From Flammeovirga aprica JL-4 (GTDB lineage: Bacteria; Bacteroidota; Bacteroidia; Cytophagales; Flammeovirgaceae): a stretch of 64,000 bases of DNA. Both the position numbers and the translations under genes were made by a program. Within the stretch, counting starts at the first letter, position 1. Every line of letters begins with the position of its first letter. The stretch lies in NCBI RefSeq assembly GCF_012844305.1, contig NZ_JABANE010000051.1, positions 1 through 64,000 of the forward strand, written 5' to 3'. The notes below the pieces were generated by a model. That model was given only the letters and a program-made list of their open reading frames with translations, ran no database searches and was not told where the DNA came from. Shown here in pieces: positions 18,101 through 27,440 of this stretch.

Positions 18101-21100
18101 GAAAAGTTTTGTAACTCCTCCACTTCTTCTCTTTCCTGACAACAGAATCATATTCTGATCAGAGAAACTTGATACTCTACTTCTACCATCAGAACCATTG
18201 ATCTCAGCATTTTCTGACAATAACATATGATTATCTTTCAATGCTAAAACACCTAATTCAAGCGTCAAAGCATTGTTTATGGTAAATGCATAGAAACTAT
18301 CACCTATGATCTCTGTAGAAACACCAGAATTGTTGTTAATCTTCAAATAAGAAATATTGATGTTATTACTTCTTATGTTTTGAGTTTGATTACCATTCAG
18401 GATTAGAGCCTCTTTTTTGTTATCACTTACAATATCACCTTCTCCAATAAAGTCACCCGTTAAATACAAGGAGTGGTTTCTGTTTAGAATAATGGTAGAA
18501 TTATCACTAACTGTAAGGTCTCCTTCTACTTTTAATCCATTTTCTTTACCTGATTCAACATCAAAATAAGCTCTATTCAGTTTCAAGATTGTACCTGCTC
18601 CAGAAACCTCAAGGTCATTTAATTGGAATGATGATGCATTATTATTATCAAATCTATCAATATTCTGCTGTGTGCCACTGTTGAATTTTACTTTACCTCC
18701 ATTAGCAATGTAAGCACCATCATTCTCAATGCCGTTTTTAAACTGAACATTAAATCCATTTTGGTTAAACGTTGCTCCTGACTCAATCTGTAATTTACCA
18801 GCTAACTGATAATATTTGTCCGTTGATAAAGGCATTAATTTCACCTCTCCAGACTTGATTAATAAAATTGGCAAGTTTACATCATCTGTTGATCTAAAAG
18901 TTGATACTTCAGATAAGCCATCTGCTAATTCGAAAACGATTTTAGCATCATCACTAAATTCAGAAGAAAGTGGAGTGATATTCACATAAGGGATTGTAGG
19001 ATTGATCATCGCACCTGTTTTCACAATAAATGATCTTCCATTTCCAATATTATGATCAAAGTTCAGTTTAATAGAACCCTCGTTATAAATTTCAAAAACA
19101 CCTCTTTCTTGATGTAATGCAGAAGAAATACCTTGAGATCCTACTTCGAAAGCACCACCTGTTTGTTCGTAGTTCAATTCACCAGTAGTAGTTGTCAACT
19201 TTCTTCTCACTTGTGAACCTACTTTGATTATACCATCTTCAAGAAGAATCGTTGATGCTCCACTTGCACCATACTCTATATAGTTTTCCTTACCAGCATC
19301 TGCCATTAATAGTGAACCGCCGTTAACATGGATTTTTCCGTCTAATTCAATACCACCATTATCAGATGTTACTCTTACAATTGCATTCTTAGTAATCTTA
19401 AGTGTTGTACCTACTGGAATTGCAAAGTTTCCTCCACCTGAGTTAAGGTCGATATCAATATTCGAAGAATTAAATTCAACACCACCCTTCACTAACTGAA
19501 TTGGCTTTTCGTCAGATGTTCCATCAGCAGGTCTAGCAAAAGAAATCTTATCTTCTACTCTTATGACCTTAGAAGAAGAACCTTTGTTGACTACAAAATC
19601 ATAAAGCTTAAGTTCATCCGTATCTTTTAAGTCAATTTCTCCATCACTTTCTCCATTGAATACTAAAGATACTCTTGGTACTTTATTGATATCAATCAAA
19701 TCAAGCCCAACGCCATCATGACCAAACAAATCAAATGTATCAATAGTATTTTTTGACTTTATACCTTCGTTTAAATACATTGTATGATGAGCACCAACCG
19801 TAGATACTGAGTAGCGGTCTACCTTGACCTCAGGTTTATTTTCAAATCGAATAGAACCATCTTCATTTTTCTTAATATGGTTATCAAGAAGTAAGAAGTT
19901 CGCTTCCACCGTATGATTATAATTACCATCAGTGAAGTATAAATCACCTCCGTTTTTAAGGAAAATCTGACCTTCTATAAAAATATCTCCTTCCGGTTGA
20001 TCTCCTCTTACATACAATGCCACTTCTTTAAAGATGTCTAAAGTTTTTGCCTTTAAATCACTAGACAAATAAACATTAGCATTTTTCACAAGGTCATCAT
20101 CATCTGTTTCCTGCTCTCTGTTCCAAAGTTCATACCTTGGGTAAACCTGAATAGAAGGATAAGTTGGAATTTCTATATTATCTCCAGTAGGTACTTGTAA
20201 TTTAAATACACTACTATCATTCATAGCCCAGCTATTAAAGTCTCCTTCAATGACTGGCCTTGTGATTGAAATAATATTATCATCAGCATCATAAGTAGCA
20301 TTTATATCAACACTCAATTCTGCAGTACCAGTAACTAAGCCAGGTTTGAAAATAGCACTTTCTTTGATTTTAATACTTTTACCTTCTCTTGACTTAAACT
20401 GCTGTTCGAATCTGATTTCTGCAATCGTTAAGTCATAACCCTCAGGAATTACAATTCCTTTAAATTGTTTCCCAACATTATCTCGATCATAACCTGTTTT
20501 TGGAGAACCAATAATAGCTACATCACCTTCACCTGGAATATGATATTTTGATAAGTCATCAGTAATAGGGATTAAAGTACCTCCTACTTCAACGTACCAG
20601 CTATCTTCATTGGTCCAATCACTATTATTACTTATACCAGCTCTACAGTTTTTACAGTAGTAATAAGCGGTTGGCTCACCTTCAAAAGTGTTTTGCTCAC
20701 CAAACGTATAACTTGCATTTTCTAGCGCAAAGAAACCTTCAGTACCTACACCACTTTCATCCCAGACTTTATCAAAAGTGATTAAGATTTTATCTTGAGT
20801 ATAATGTACAGGTGTTGAATTTAGGTTTGATTTGTGCTTTTCATAACCTGGGTTACCTAATGTACCATTATTCGAATAATTCTCATGTAAGGCTAACGTT
20901 GTTTCACCTACTACACTTCCATCTTCACCATACTCTCTTTGGTAAGATGATGAAGGATAAGTAATACCAGCGTTTCCGTAAAGCTCAACTAATTTTTCAT
21001 CACCACTTAAAACTTTACCGCTTACATAACCTGTTACAACATTACCTGCTCCTAAAGTAAACTTATTAGCATCCGGGCTGAATTTGTTTTCTGTATCAGC

Positions 21101-24100
21101 ACCATTATTGACTTGGAAAGACCACTTTACTTTTGGTAATACTGACAAAGAACTTTCATCAAAACCTGATCTCTCTACTCTCCAATTCACTTTTGCAAGA
21201 TTCCCCCCATCATTATCAGCAGTTTGCAAGACTGTATTCACTGGTCTTACACTTATATAACCATCAATAGCAGAAACATCTTCTATTGATAATCGAGCAG
21301 GAGTATATTCAAAATCAGTATCACCATATTTTATAGCCAATGGGAAAAGTAATGTATTGTCTTCTCCATCATACTTATAATATTGAGCCCAAGTACCATT
21401 ATCTACTTTCAATTTCAGACCACCTGAAGAAGACTTACCATCAGTAAGGATAAAAGATATAATGTCTTTATCATTAAAAACGGCACCTGATTTGACTTTT
21501 TTAAGATACTCCTCGAAACGTGGCGAGTCACCAAAACCTGGATCTGTCACAGCATTTCCATTATTGGAATCTCTAGCAATATATTGGAAAGCTGTATAAC
21601 CTAATTGATCTACTTCTAACTCATAACGACCAATATCAATATAACCATCATAATATACCAAACGGTCAATATGTACATCAGAAGTGAATTCGATACCAGT
21701 ACCTTCCATGAACATTTTTATGTTACCAAAGCGTGCACCTGGTTTAGTTAACTTTACACCTTGATTCGCAGGTCTTAATTTCAACAATGCATTTGAAGCC
21801 GTAACTCCTGGCACAAAAACACCAATTGTACCATAGTTGATAATATCACCTTTAAGAGGTCTTATTGAAAAATCTTTATGATCAAGAACTCCTTTCAATA
21901 CCTGTAAATCTCCATGGATATCTAAAAAGTTGGAGTTGTTCTGATGGTTTCTGAAAATATCTTTATCTGAATAATCAATGGCAGCATCACTTGCTCTCCA
22001 ATAAGACGGATGTGCTTTTATTGTAATTTTAGCTTCAGGAACCTCTTTATCGATGATAAAGTGACTTGTGATAAAATTATTGAACTCCGCAAGATCAGAA
22101 CCAGCTGGTTCAACAAGGTATTCTTGCCCATCTATAGTTCTAGTCTCCATTTCATGATAGCCATTAGGACAACTAGAACATTCTTTCTTTGTATTAGTGA
22201 CAGTACCTGATCTAGTATCTGTTCTATTTACAACATAATTTATTCCTCCCTCCTCTATATAAGGATATTGGTAGTCAATAAATAACTCTCCATTCTCACG
22301 ACCATTGAAAACAAGTCTATTGTAAGTGAAATTATCTTTATCATGACCTAAAGCATCATGCTTCTTAATAATTAAACTACCACCAACATAAATATCTTTA
22401 TTTCCACCTTTGTATAATGCCTCTACTTTGAAATTATTTAATACTCTCAAGTCTTGAACAGGCACCACAACATTAGGATCAGCTCCTGATACATTCCAAG
22501 TATTTCCTCTTGAAGTCACTGTCGCTTTGTTTCCTGTTGCAGGATTAAGCTCCATTAATTCTAAGTTGTAGAAAGGCGCTGTACTTGTCAAACCAAAACC
22601 TTCGTCAGTCTTAATGATAACAGTACCGCCAGTGACGTTATAGTTAGAAGAAGTAACACCAATAAATAGACCTTTATCCGATCTTCCATCTGTATCTTCA
22701 ATCATCAAACGGCCACCACTCATAATAAATGTGTTGTCAGGCCAAGGCAATGATAACATACTATGGTTATCTCCATTACCTTTGAATGTGATATCACCAG
22801 CATGCTGAATAAAAGCTCCTTTATGTGCACTACCATATGTTGATGTTCTTAACATCTTAGTGAAAACTTCACCTCCATCAACTTGCAATGTACCATCTGT
22901 TCTCAGTGTAAAACCTGAAGATGGACCAACTCCATTATTATATAAATCAAGCGTTCCTTCTGTTACTAAAACATCACCATAAATTACTAATGCAGTAGCT
23001 TTCTGAGTATCTCCACCCATCGAAACATCAGCTCCAGAAATCCACAGTCTAGAGTTCTGATTGATATTTCTATTGCCTGATCCTGTTTTTAAATCATAAG
23101 TAATGTTTCTTCCTAAACGTAATGTTCCTTGAAATAAAGAGAAAGCATAATCATCTTCTTTATTAACTTCTGCATCTTGAGGTCCACCGTAATCACTGGT
23201 AGCCATAAGAGAAAACGTCACATCATTTTCTGCATATACATATAATGTATTTTCTTTAAAGGCTTTTTCCACTCTAATCTGAGCCAAAGTAGCATCTGCT
23301 GCAATTCGGAATGTTTGCTCTGAAGTTGCATTTACTGCTTTGATTGATAAATCTGGAGCATTTACCTCACCAAAGTTGGTAAAGTTTCCTTGAGTAAGAA
23401 TTTTATTTCTCACCTTAAAGTTAGAACCATCATCTGCTGCATGACCGTCATAAGTCCATCCTCCATTTTTACCAATGAGAATATCACCGTCAATCGTCAA
23501 TTCATCACCGCTTGCATCAAATTCAATATTACCACTAGCTATTTCTATATTTCCATTCAGTTTAAGATTTTGGATATACACTTTTTTAGAAGTATCATCC
23601 AACTTCACAGATAGATTATTGAACTCGATATTATTAGGGAATGTGATATCAGAAGTACCATAAATTTCTAATGTACCGCCATCTTTTGTAAAAAATCCTT
23701 TATCAGTCAAACCGTCTGCTACAGGAATATTATCAGATGAAATTCTTACTACTCCTTCTCCAGTAAGTTCTCCAAAAGTATTTAAATCACCTTTAAAGTC
23801 TAAAGTACCCCCCTTTTCCACTACAACTTTTGTCAATGTAGGAAGAGTAGAAGCTGTAGTGACATACTGTCCATTTAAAACATGTATTTCATCACCTGCC
23901 TCTGGTCTATTGTCTTTATTATTTGGAATAATAGACAAACCGTCAGGATCCTTCGTCCAAACATAATCATCATCCCATCCTTTAGGAATGTTATGCTTGA
24001 ATGTATACCACTTAGTGATATCCAAATATTCAGATTCATAGTAATCGCGTACTAATGCCCTTTCATTAGCATCAATAACATCATCATAAATTAATATTTC

Positions 24101-24865
24101 GGCGATTTCCCCTTTGAAAACATGCTCTCTATCAGATGAATGACTTTTATCTAAAGCTCCAACAAAAATATCTTGATTAACTTCACCTATATATAAAAAG
24201 TTAGAATCATCTATTTCAACCCCATCATAGTTCTCAAAATATGAAACTTCCAACATTTTGAAGCTATCATTTCCCTTTGTATAAGGAACGGGGCTATTGC
24301 TTTCTGAAATTGGGCCAGTGAACGTTCTATTAAAATTAACAGAATACGATGCACTAGTATTAGAATCCTTAGCTGTAAATCTTATGGTTGGAGGATTTTT
24401 TCTTGAATCTAAAAATACTCCAGATCTAATGTCTCCAAAAAGATTCATAAATGCATTTGTTGGAGCATCATTAGCAACTTTATAAATAACAAATAAAGTC
24501 TTTGTTTTAATTTTAAGTTCAGGAGCAATAGTTGCTACCATTGCTGCATTTCCATCAAAAAGTATTGTAGGCTTATCATTAAAACCGTTTTCATTATAGT
24601 CTGGAGCTTTGTTTATACCTTCTCCAGTTCCTGCATTAAATGAAACTAGCTTATCAGAATCATATTGAAACTTAATTGCAGTTTTATTTCTGTCTCCGTC
24701 TACATGGTATCCGTTCCATGAATTATCACCAGCGTTATAATCACCGGCACTGAGTCGGAAGGAATGATTAAGTAAATCATCTACAGGCACAACTTGTCCA
24801 TAAACAGCATGCCTCTCTACTCCGAGGATTAAACCCAGAATTAGAAGAAAAAATAGCCTTTTCAT
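15185..24865 (-). CDS. Giant T9SS-secreted adhesin-like protein, 3226 residues
   Basis: After a signal peptide (about 1-23, ending VYG) comes a LamG/concanavalin-like domain to about residue 285, closing with GEIAEILIYDDVIDANERAL. Three very long beta-rich stretches follow, dominated by short repeats such as LNGNIEIASGNIEFD and GDLTVSDNSTI, which look like right-handed beta-helix rungs. Each opens with a similar cap in which Trp pairs precede a GD.. phrase, near 290 (WYTFKHNIPKGWDDDYVW), 1402 (SDWTNEDSWYV) and 2422 (NWSDAIW). Near 3040 an FN3-like module (VELQWATASEINNEGF) precedes a T9SS type A sorting domain (LLSPNPTNGQN ... GVYLVKVVAGRDAFVKKLIVR). It is probably a long surface fibre; no catalytic site was recognised. 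Confidence 0.88.
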   Translation of the reverse strand: MKRLFFLLILGLILGVERHAVYGQVVPVDDLLNHSFRLSAGDYNAGDNSWNGYHVDGDRNKTAIKFQYDSDKLVSFNAGTGEGINKAPDYNENGFNDKPTILFDGNAAMVATIAPELKIKTKTLFVIYKVANDAPTNAFMNLFGDIRSGVFLDSRKNPPTIRFTAKDSNTSASYSVNFNRTFTGPISESNSPVPYTKGNDSFKMLEVSYFENYDGVEIDDSNFLYIGEVNQDIFVGALDKSHSSDREHVFKGEIAEILIYDDVIDANERALVRDYYESEYLDITKWYTFKHNIPKGWDDDYVWTKDPDGLSIIPNNKDNRPEAGDEIHVLNGQYVTTASTLPTLTKVVVEKGGTLDFKGDLNTFGELTGEGVVRISSDNIPVADGLTDKGFFTKDGGTLEIYGTSDITFPNNIEFNNLSVKLDDTSKKVYIQNLKLNGNIEIASGNIEFDASGDELTIDGDILIGKNGGWTYDGHAADDGSNFKVRNKILTQGNFTNFGEVNAPDLSIKAVNATSEQTFRIAADATLAQIRVEKAFKENTLYVYAENDVTFSLMATSDYGGPQDAEVNKEDDYAFSLFQGTLRLGRNITYDLKTGSGNRNINQNSRLWISGADVSMGGDTQKATALVIYGDVLVTEGTLDLYNNGVGPSSGFTLRTDGTLQVDGGEVFTKMLRTSTYGSAHKGAFIQHAGDITFKGNGDNHSMLSLPWPDNTFIMSGGRLMIEDTDGRSDKGLFIGVTSSNYNVTGGTVIIKTDEGFGLTSTAPFYNLELMELNPATGNKATVTSRGNTWNVSGADPNVVVPVQDLRVLNNFKVEALYKGGNKDIYVGGSLIIKKHDALGHDKDNFTYNRLVFNGRENGELFIDYQYPYIEEGGINYVVNRTDTRSGTVTNTKKECSSCPNGYHEMETRTIDGQEYLVEPAGSDLAEFNNFITSHFIIDKEVPEAKITIKAHPSYWRASDAAIDYSDKDIFRNHQNNSNFLDIHGDLQVLKGVLDHKDFSIRPLKGDIINYGTIGVFVPGVTASNALLKLRPANQGVKLTKPGARFGNIKMFMEGTGIEFTSDVHIDRLVYYDGYIDIGRYELEVDQLGYTAFQYIARDSNNGNAVTDPGFGDSPRFEEYLKKVKSGAVFNDKDIISFILTDGKSSSGGLKLKVDNGTWAQYYKYDGEDNTLLFPLAIKYGDTDFEYTPARLSIEDVSAIDGYISVRPVNTVLQTADNDGGNLAKVNWRVERSGFDESSLSVLPKVKWSFQVNNGADTENKFSPDANKFTLGAGNVVTGYVSGKVLSGDEKLVELYGNAGITYPSSSYQREYGEDGSVVGETTLALHENYSNNGTLGNPGYEKHKSNLNSTPVHYTQDKILITFDKVWDESGVGTEGFFALENASYTFGEQNTFEGEPTAYYYCKNCRAGISNNSDWTNEDSWYVEVGGTLIPITDDLSKYHIPGEGDVAIIGSPKTGYDRDNVGKQFKGIVIPEGYDLTIAEIRFEQQFKSREGKSIKIKESAIFKPGLVTGTAELSVDINATYDADDNIISITRPVIEGDFNSWAMNDSSVFKLQVPTGDNIEIPTYPSIQVYPRYELWNREQETDDDDLVKNANVYLSSDLKAKTLDIFKEVALYVRGDQPEGDIFIEGQIFLKNGGDLYFTDGNYNHTVEANFLLLDNHIKKNEDGSIRFENKPEVKVDRYSVSTVGAHHTMYLNEGIKSKNTIDTFDLFGHDGVGLDLIDINKVPRVSLVFNGESDGEIDLKDTDELKLYDFVVNKGSSSKVIRVEDKISFARPADGTSDEKPIQLVKGGVEFNSSNIDIDLNSGGGNFAIPVGTTLKITKNAIVRVTSDNGGIELDGKIHVNGGSLLMADAGKENYIEYGASGASTILLEDGIIKVGSQVRRKLTTTTGELNYEQTGGAFEVGSQGISSALHQERGVFEIYNEGSIKLNFDHNIGNGRSFIVKTGAMINPTIPYVNITPLSSEFSDDAKIVFELADGLSEVSTFRSTDDVNLPILLIKSGEVKLMPLSTDKYYQLAGKLQIESGATFNQNGFNVQFKNGIENDGAYIANGGKVKFNSGTQQNIDRFDNNNASSFQLNDLEVSGAGTILKLNRAYFDVESGKENGLKVEGDLTVSDNSTIILNRNHSLYLTGDFIGEGDIVSDNKKEALILNGNQTQNIRSNNINISYLKINNNSGVSTEIIGDSFYAFTINNALTLELGVLALKDNHMLLSENAEINGSDGRSRVSSFSDQNMILLSGKRRSGGVTKLFPANTATSKSFIYPLGVEDTETAVYKFTPAVAEYTTGASVYGVNVNILDKMFSPAIADGKTEADARILDYTWFLTSYDQNGDEIQINDDLNIDFELYYNELDIVNDADGTAEASYVEAVNYDKTGIWKILSDGSNIDKGDHIFKTSFTKDALHVFNNGYVAGVYMIGDPNDFKKYTIPYKTASSVDFSTEQNWSDAIWVKADGTEKSYDLLDASSNKIGEYTIFEIKLAGEDTVWTSTLVNAPEFTNILIDEGAKVILNNPLEQDVLDLRGELIFNVAIPGTKFNKVKGSGRFVRRSNMAIPDNWREFYTVDAGTLVMDFSSPNAGGIPYPLPDDFKTGEYANVKGLELMNSAYTDGDPIISYRFSDELLVLGKDGLKVGEGVKFQLESDLKTTSGGGVEVANVGELELPSGANITIDGDLTVRKEAKLTALNSSIQLGGDLTIEKVDREVDGKPSKGLNYDLRDFTLELNGTAPQTVYAKFGAYPGEYLPILKVNNTHNFNVLGTPSVVLTDTIHVGDALQLISGTVNSTDEGFLFYDDFNNNLQSNGSGNSYVLGRSHYQVKSIDGKVAGGMIFPIGSLQGGFRPIGIGSLTAKGALPKSSAAQQNSSNTRTASNARVARSEDVIIWSVEYTHDMIDLEGSVGRYPEDITTVEEGQWHLVPLVPAGGPATVSTELNYISTENQDVNRFLLYSDAESAVGSETWTYIGNDSSKAIVGGSKFSEALLDDEHYFSSTSGDPIIFDTKTGHSKDKKGGSGSRVNTSNARTMASDITVEAMISVGFTVEELPVELIYFDAEVKDDEVELQWATASEINNEGFVIEKSRDNRNWEQAGFVEGVGNSNVNVSYTYADTDLFAGRMYYRLKQIDFDGKYEYFGPISVLVDSDRSTSDILLSPNPTNGQNTTLSLIDIDTKAISVFIYDHNGRTIDSFERETISNYDVIELNTSTLSSGVYLVKVVAGRDAFVKKLIVR

Positions 24866-25608
24866 AATAAAAAATTATGTTTGTCGTGTTAATTGAATCA
24901 AAAAAAGGTTTACTTAAAAAATGGTGTACACAGTAATTCGTAATTAATACTCAAAGTTGATTGTTAAGAAAAATTCACCATTAATTTTAAGTAGCTCACA
25001 ATAAGTTCATTTAATTGAAAATTAATAACACAGTGTAAATGTTAAAATAGAGTTAGATCATCAAAATTTTACGGAAATATATGAAAAATTTAAGATAAAT
25101 ACCCTAATAACTCCTACAAACACAGTGTACTTGTTAAAAGCTTTAACTTTATTCACAGATACGAAGGATGAAATTTCACTTTACTACTAACTTACCATGT
25201 ATTCGTAAACAAAAGTCAACAACAAGAGAATAGAGAAATTGTTATTTCATAATTTCAAAGTTCCATATTATTCGTTTAAAAAAGAGGACACATTTTAGTC
25301 AATTTTTCAAAAAAATGACGAAATAGCCTCCCCTGCTTGAAAAGCTAGAGTACATACTCACAAAAGAGGATCTATTTTTCATACAAAAGGTGACTTTAAC
25401 TGATTGATTACCATGAAAGCTCTTATTTAGAACAGTAAAAATCTATGAACTAAAAGAATAAATCGATTGACGTTAATTCAAGTTAAACTATCTAACATTC
25501 TGCTTTTTACCTATTGAAATGCTAAAGATTTAATTTAATTTCGAAAATTACGGAAAATACTTTCTGCTATTTTAAAATACTAAGTACTTACAAACGTTTC
25601 AATCCTTT
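24866..25608. other. 743-base intergenic region between divergent genes
   Basis: No gene is supported. It lies between the giant adhesin (minus) and the M23 peptidase (plus) and is very AT-rich. It holds an imperfect 21-base direct repeat (listed separately), and a shorter related piece GTGTACACAGT near 24924. No full TTTG/TAnnTTTG promoter was found on either strand. Confidence 0.6.
25027..25139. repeat. Pair of imperfect 21-base direct repeats, 92 bases apart
   Basis: AACACAGTGTAAATGTTAAAA (25027-25047) and AACACAGTGTACTTGTTAAAA (25119-25139) differ at two positions. Their core ACACAGTGT is a near-palindrome. They may be binding sites for a regulator of the adhesin or of the M23 gene. Confidence 0.55.
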
Positions 25609-26913
25609 ATGTTTAAAAGCCTATTTTCATTAAAAAACATACTTCATTTAGTCATTATCAGTGGGTTATTCTATTCCTGCGATTTCAGTTCCAAACATAA
25701 AGAACAAGTTGACGTCCCACAGGAAGATACGTTGGTCGTAGAAATTGATTCTTCTAATTACCTTTATAAGATCAATGTAGACAGTTTGATTGTAGAGCAA
25801 AATGTGGTTAAAAAAAATCAAAATTTATCGGATATCCTTTCAGAGAATAATGTAAGTTTTCCTACTATCTTTCAGTTGGCCAATAATGCGAAACCTGTAT
25901 TTGATGTTCGTAAACTGAAAAGGGGTAATGATTATACTTTACTGAAAGCCAATGACTCTCTGCAAACATTAGAATATTTCATCTATCAGGAGGACCCTAT
26001 TCATTATGTAGTTTTTGACCTGACAGACAGCAATAAAGTTTATACAGGCGACAAACCTATTGTATTAAATAAAAGAGAGGTATCGGCCTCTATTAATAAT
26101 TCTCTGTATCAATCACTGATTGACCTTAACGAGTCACCTGTGCTCGTTAATGCACTTTCAGATGTTTTTGCATGGCAGATTGACTTCTTTCATATTCAAA
26201 AAGGTGATGCTTTTAAAGTGGTTTTATATGAAAAAATAGTTGATAATAATGTTATTGGCATTGATCATATTGAGGCAGCTTATTTCAAGCATCAAGACAG
26301 AAAATATTATGCCTTTGAGTATGATTATGAGGGGAAAAAGCAGTTTTTTGATGAAAAGGGAAATAGCTTGAAGAAAGAGTTTTTGAAGGCTCCTCTTCAT
26401 TTTTCTAGAATTTCTTCTTCTTTTTCACGAAGAAGGTATCATCCGGTACAGAAAAGATATAAGGCGCACTTAGGTACTGACTATGCAGCTCCAATTGGCA
26501 CACCGATTCATAGTGTAGGTGACGGTACAATTGTAGAAGCGAGGTATTCAAAATACAACGGAAATTATGTAAAAGTTAGACATAATTCTGTTTATACCAC
26601 TCAGTACTTGCACATGTCTAAGATCAAAAAAGGCATCAAAAAAGGAAAACAGGTACAGCAAGGTGATGTGATTGGTTATGTTGGAAAAACGGGTTTAGCT
26701 ACTGGTCCGCACCTTTGTTTCAGATTCTGGAAAAACGGAAAACAAGTAGACCCAAGAAGACAGGAAATTCCTTCGTCTGATCCCCTTCCTGATTCGTTGC
26801 TTTCTTCATATGAAGATGTAATCAAGCCGATCAAGAAGAACCTTGACAAAATGAAAATTCAACAACCAGAAAAAGAGATAGAAATTTATGATCAAACGGC
26901 TGACAGTAAATGA
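25609..26913 (+). CDS. M23-family peptidoglycan endopeptidase lipoprotein
   Basis: The 434-residue product has a lipoprotein signal peptide (lipobox LFYSC, Cys24), a middle region of about residues 50-260 resembling the LysM/OapA-like N-terminal domains of these enzymes, and a LytM (M23) domain at about 283-385. Zinc and catalytic residues visible are H287xxxD291 (HLGTDYAAP) and H335 (YLHMS). The final motif usually written HxH is H368-L-C370 (GPHLCFRFWKNGK), so Cys stands where the third zinc ligand is expected. It should cut peptide cross-links in peptidoglycan from the periplasmic face, though activity with Cys is unproven. It overlaps the next gene by 26 bases. Confidence 0.88.
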   Translation: MFKSLFSLKNILHLVIISGLFYSCDFSSKHKEQVDVPQEDTLVVEIDSSNYLYKINVDSLIVEQNVVKKNQNLSDILSENNVSFPTIFQLANNAKPVFDVRKLKRGNDYTLLKANDSLQTLEYFIYQEDPIHYVVFDLTDSNKVYTGDKPIVLNKREVSASINNSLYQSLIDLNESPVLVNALSDVFAWQIDFFHIQKGDAFKVVLYEKIVDNNVIGIDHIEAAYFKHQDRKYYAFEYDYEGKKQFFDEKGNSLKKEFLKAPLHFSRISSSFSRRRYHPVQKRYKAHLGTDYAAPIGTPIHSVGDGTIVEARYSKYNGNYVKVRHNSVYTTQYLHMSKIKKGIKKGKQVQQGDVIGYVGKTGLATGPHLCFRFWKNGKQVDPRRQEIPSSDPLPDSLLSSYEDVIKPIKKNLDKMKIQQPEKEIEIYDQTADSK

Positions 26914-27379
26914 TGCTGCACAGGCATTAGAGATTGTAAAAAGTGTGATTGTTAAAATGAAGGCAATGGGAATTGATCAATGGGATGAACACTACCCTAC
27001 GATCGAGGACATACAAAAAGACATTGGCAAACAACATGCTTATGGTTTTTATTATGATTATCAACTCGCCGGCTATGTGATTTTCAATCAGGAATATGAT
27101 GTGGAATACAATGAGATAGAATGGCTGAATAAAGGTGATAATTTCTTGGTGATGCACCGTCTTTCTGTACATGCTGATTTTCAAGGTAAAGGTATAGCGA
27201 GACAGCTTGTGAAATTTGGGGAAGAACTGGCGGAAGCTTATGATTTAAAATCGTTGCGGTTTGACGCCTTTACTAAAAATCCTGTTTCCAATGTGCTGTA
27301 TGAGAAAATAGGTTATAAAAACCTTGGACAAGTGACCTTCCGAAAAGGATTGTTCAACTGTTATGAGAAACTGCTGTAA
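26888..27379 (+). CDS. GNAT-family N-acetyltransferase
   Basis: The 163-residue protein shows the GNAT fold: an N-terminal helix pair (DAAQALEIVKSVIVKMKAMG), the central beta strands, the acetyl-CoA loop VHADFQGKGIARQLV (motif A, Q-x-x-G-x-G/A), and the C-terminal NPVSNVLYEKIGYKNLG motif. It would transfer acetyl from acetyl-CoA to an amine; the acceptor is unknown. The ATG lies inside the end of the M23 gene (26-base overlap in another frame), indicating translational coupling. A strong bidirectional terminator follows. Confidence 0.88.
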   Translation: MIKRLTVNDAAQALEIVKSVIVKMKAMGIDQWDEHYPTIEDIQKDIGKQHAYGFYYDYQLAGYVIFNQEYDVEYNEIEWLNKGDNFLVMHRLSVHADFQGKGIARQLVKFGEELAEAYDLKSLRFDAFTKNPVSNVLYEKIGYKNLGQVTFRKGLFNCYEKLL

Positions 27380-27383
27380 ATAA

Positions 27384-27424
27384 AAAACACCCTCATCATA
27401 AAAGCTATGATGAGGGTGTTTTCT
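27384..27424. terminator. Bidirectional rho-independent terminator
   Basis: A perfect 16-bp stem, AAAACACCCTCATCAT (27384-27399) and ATGATGAGGGTGTTTT (27407-27422), has T runs in both directions. It serves both the GNAT gene and convergent fabV. Confidence 0.92.
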
Positions 27425-27440
27425 TTCAGAATGATTCAAA

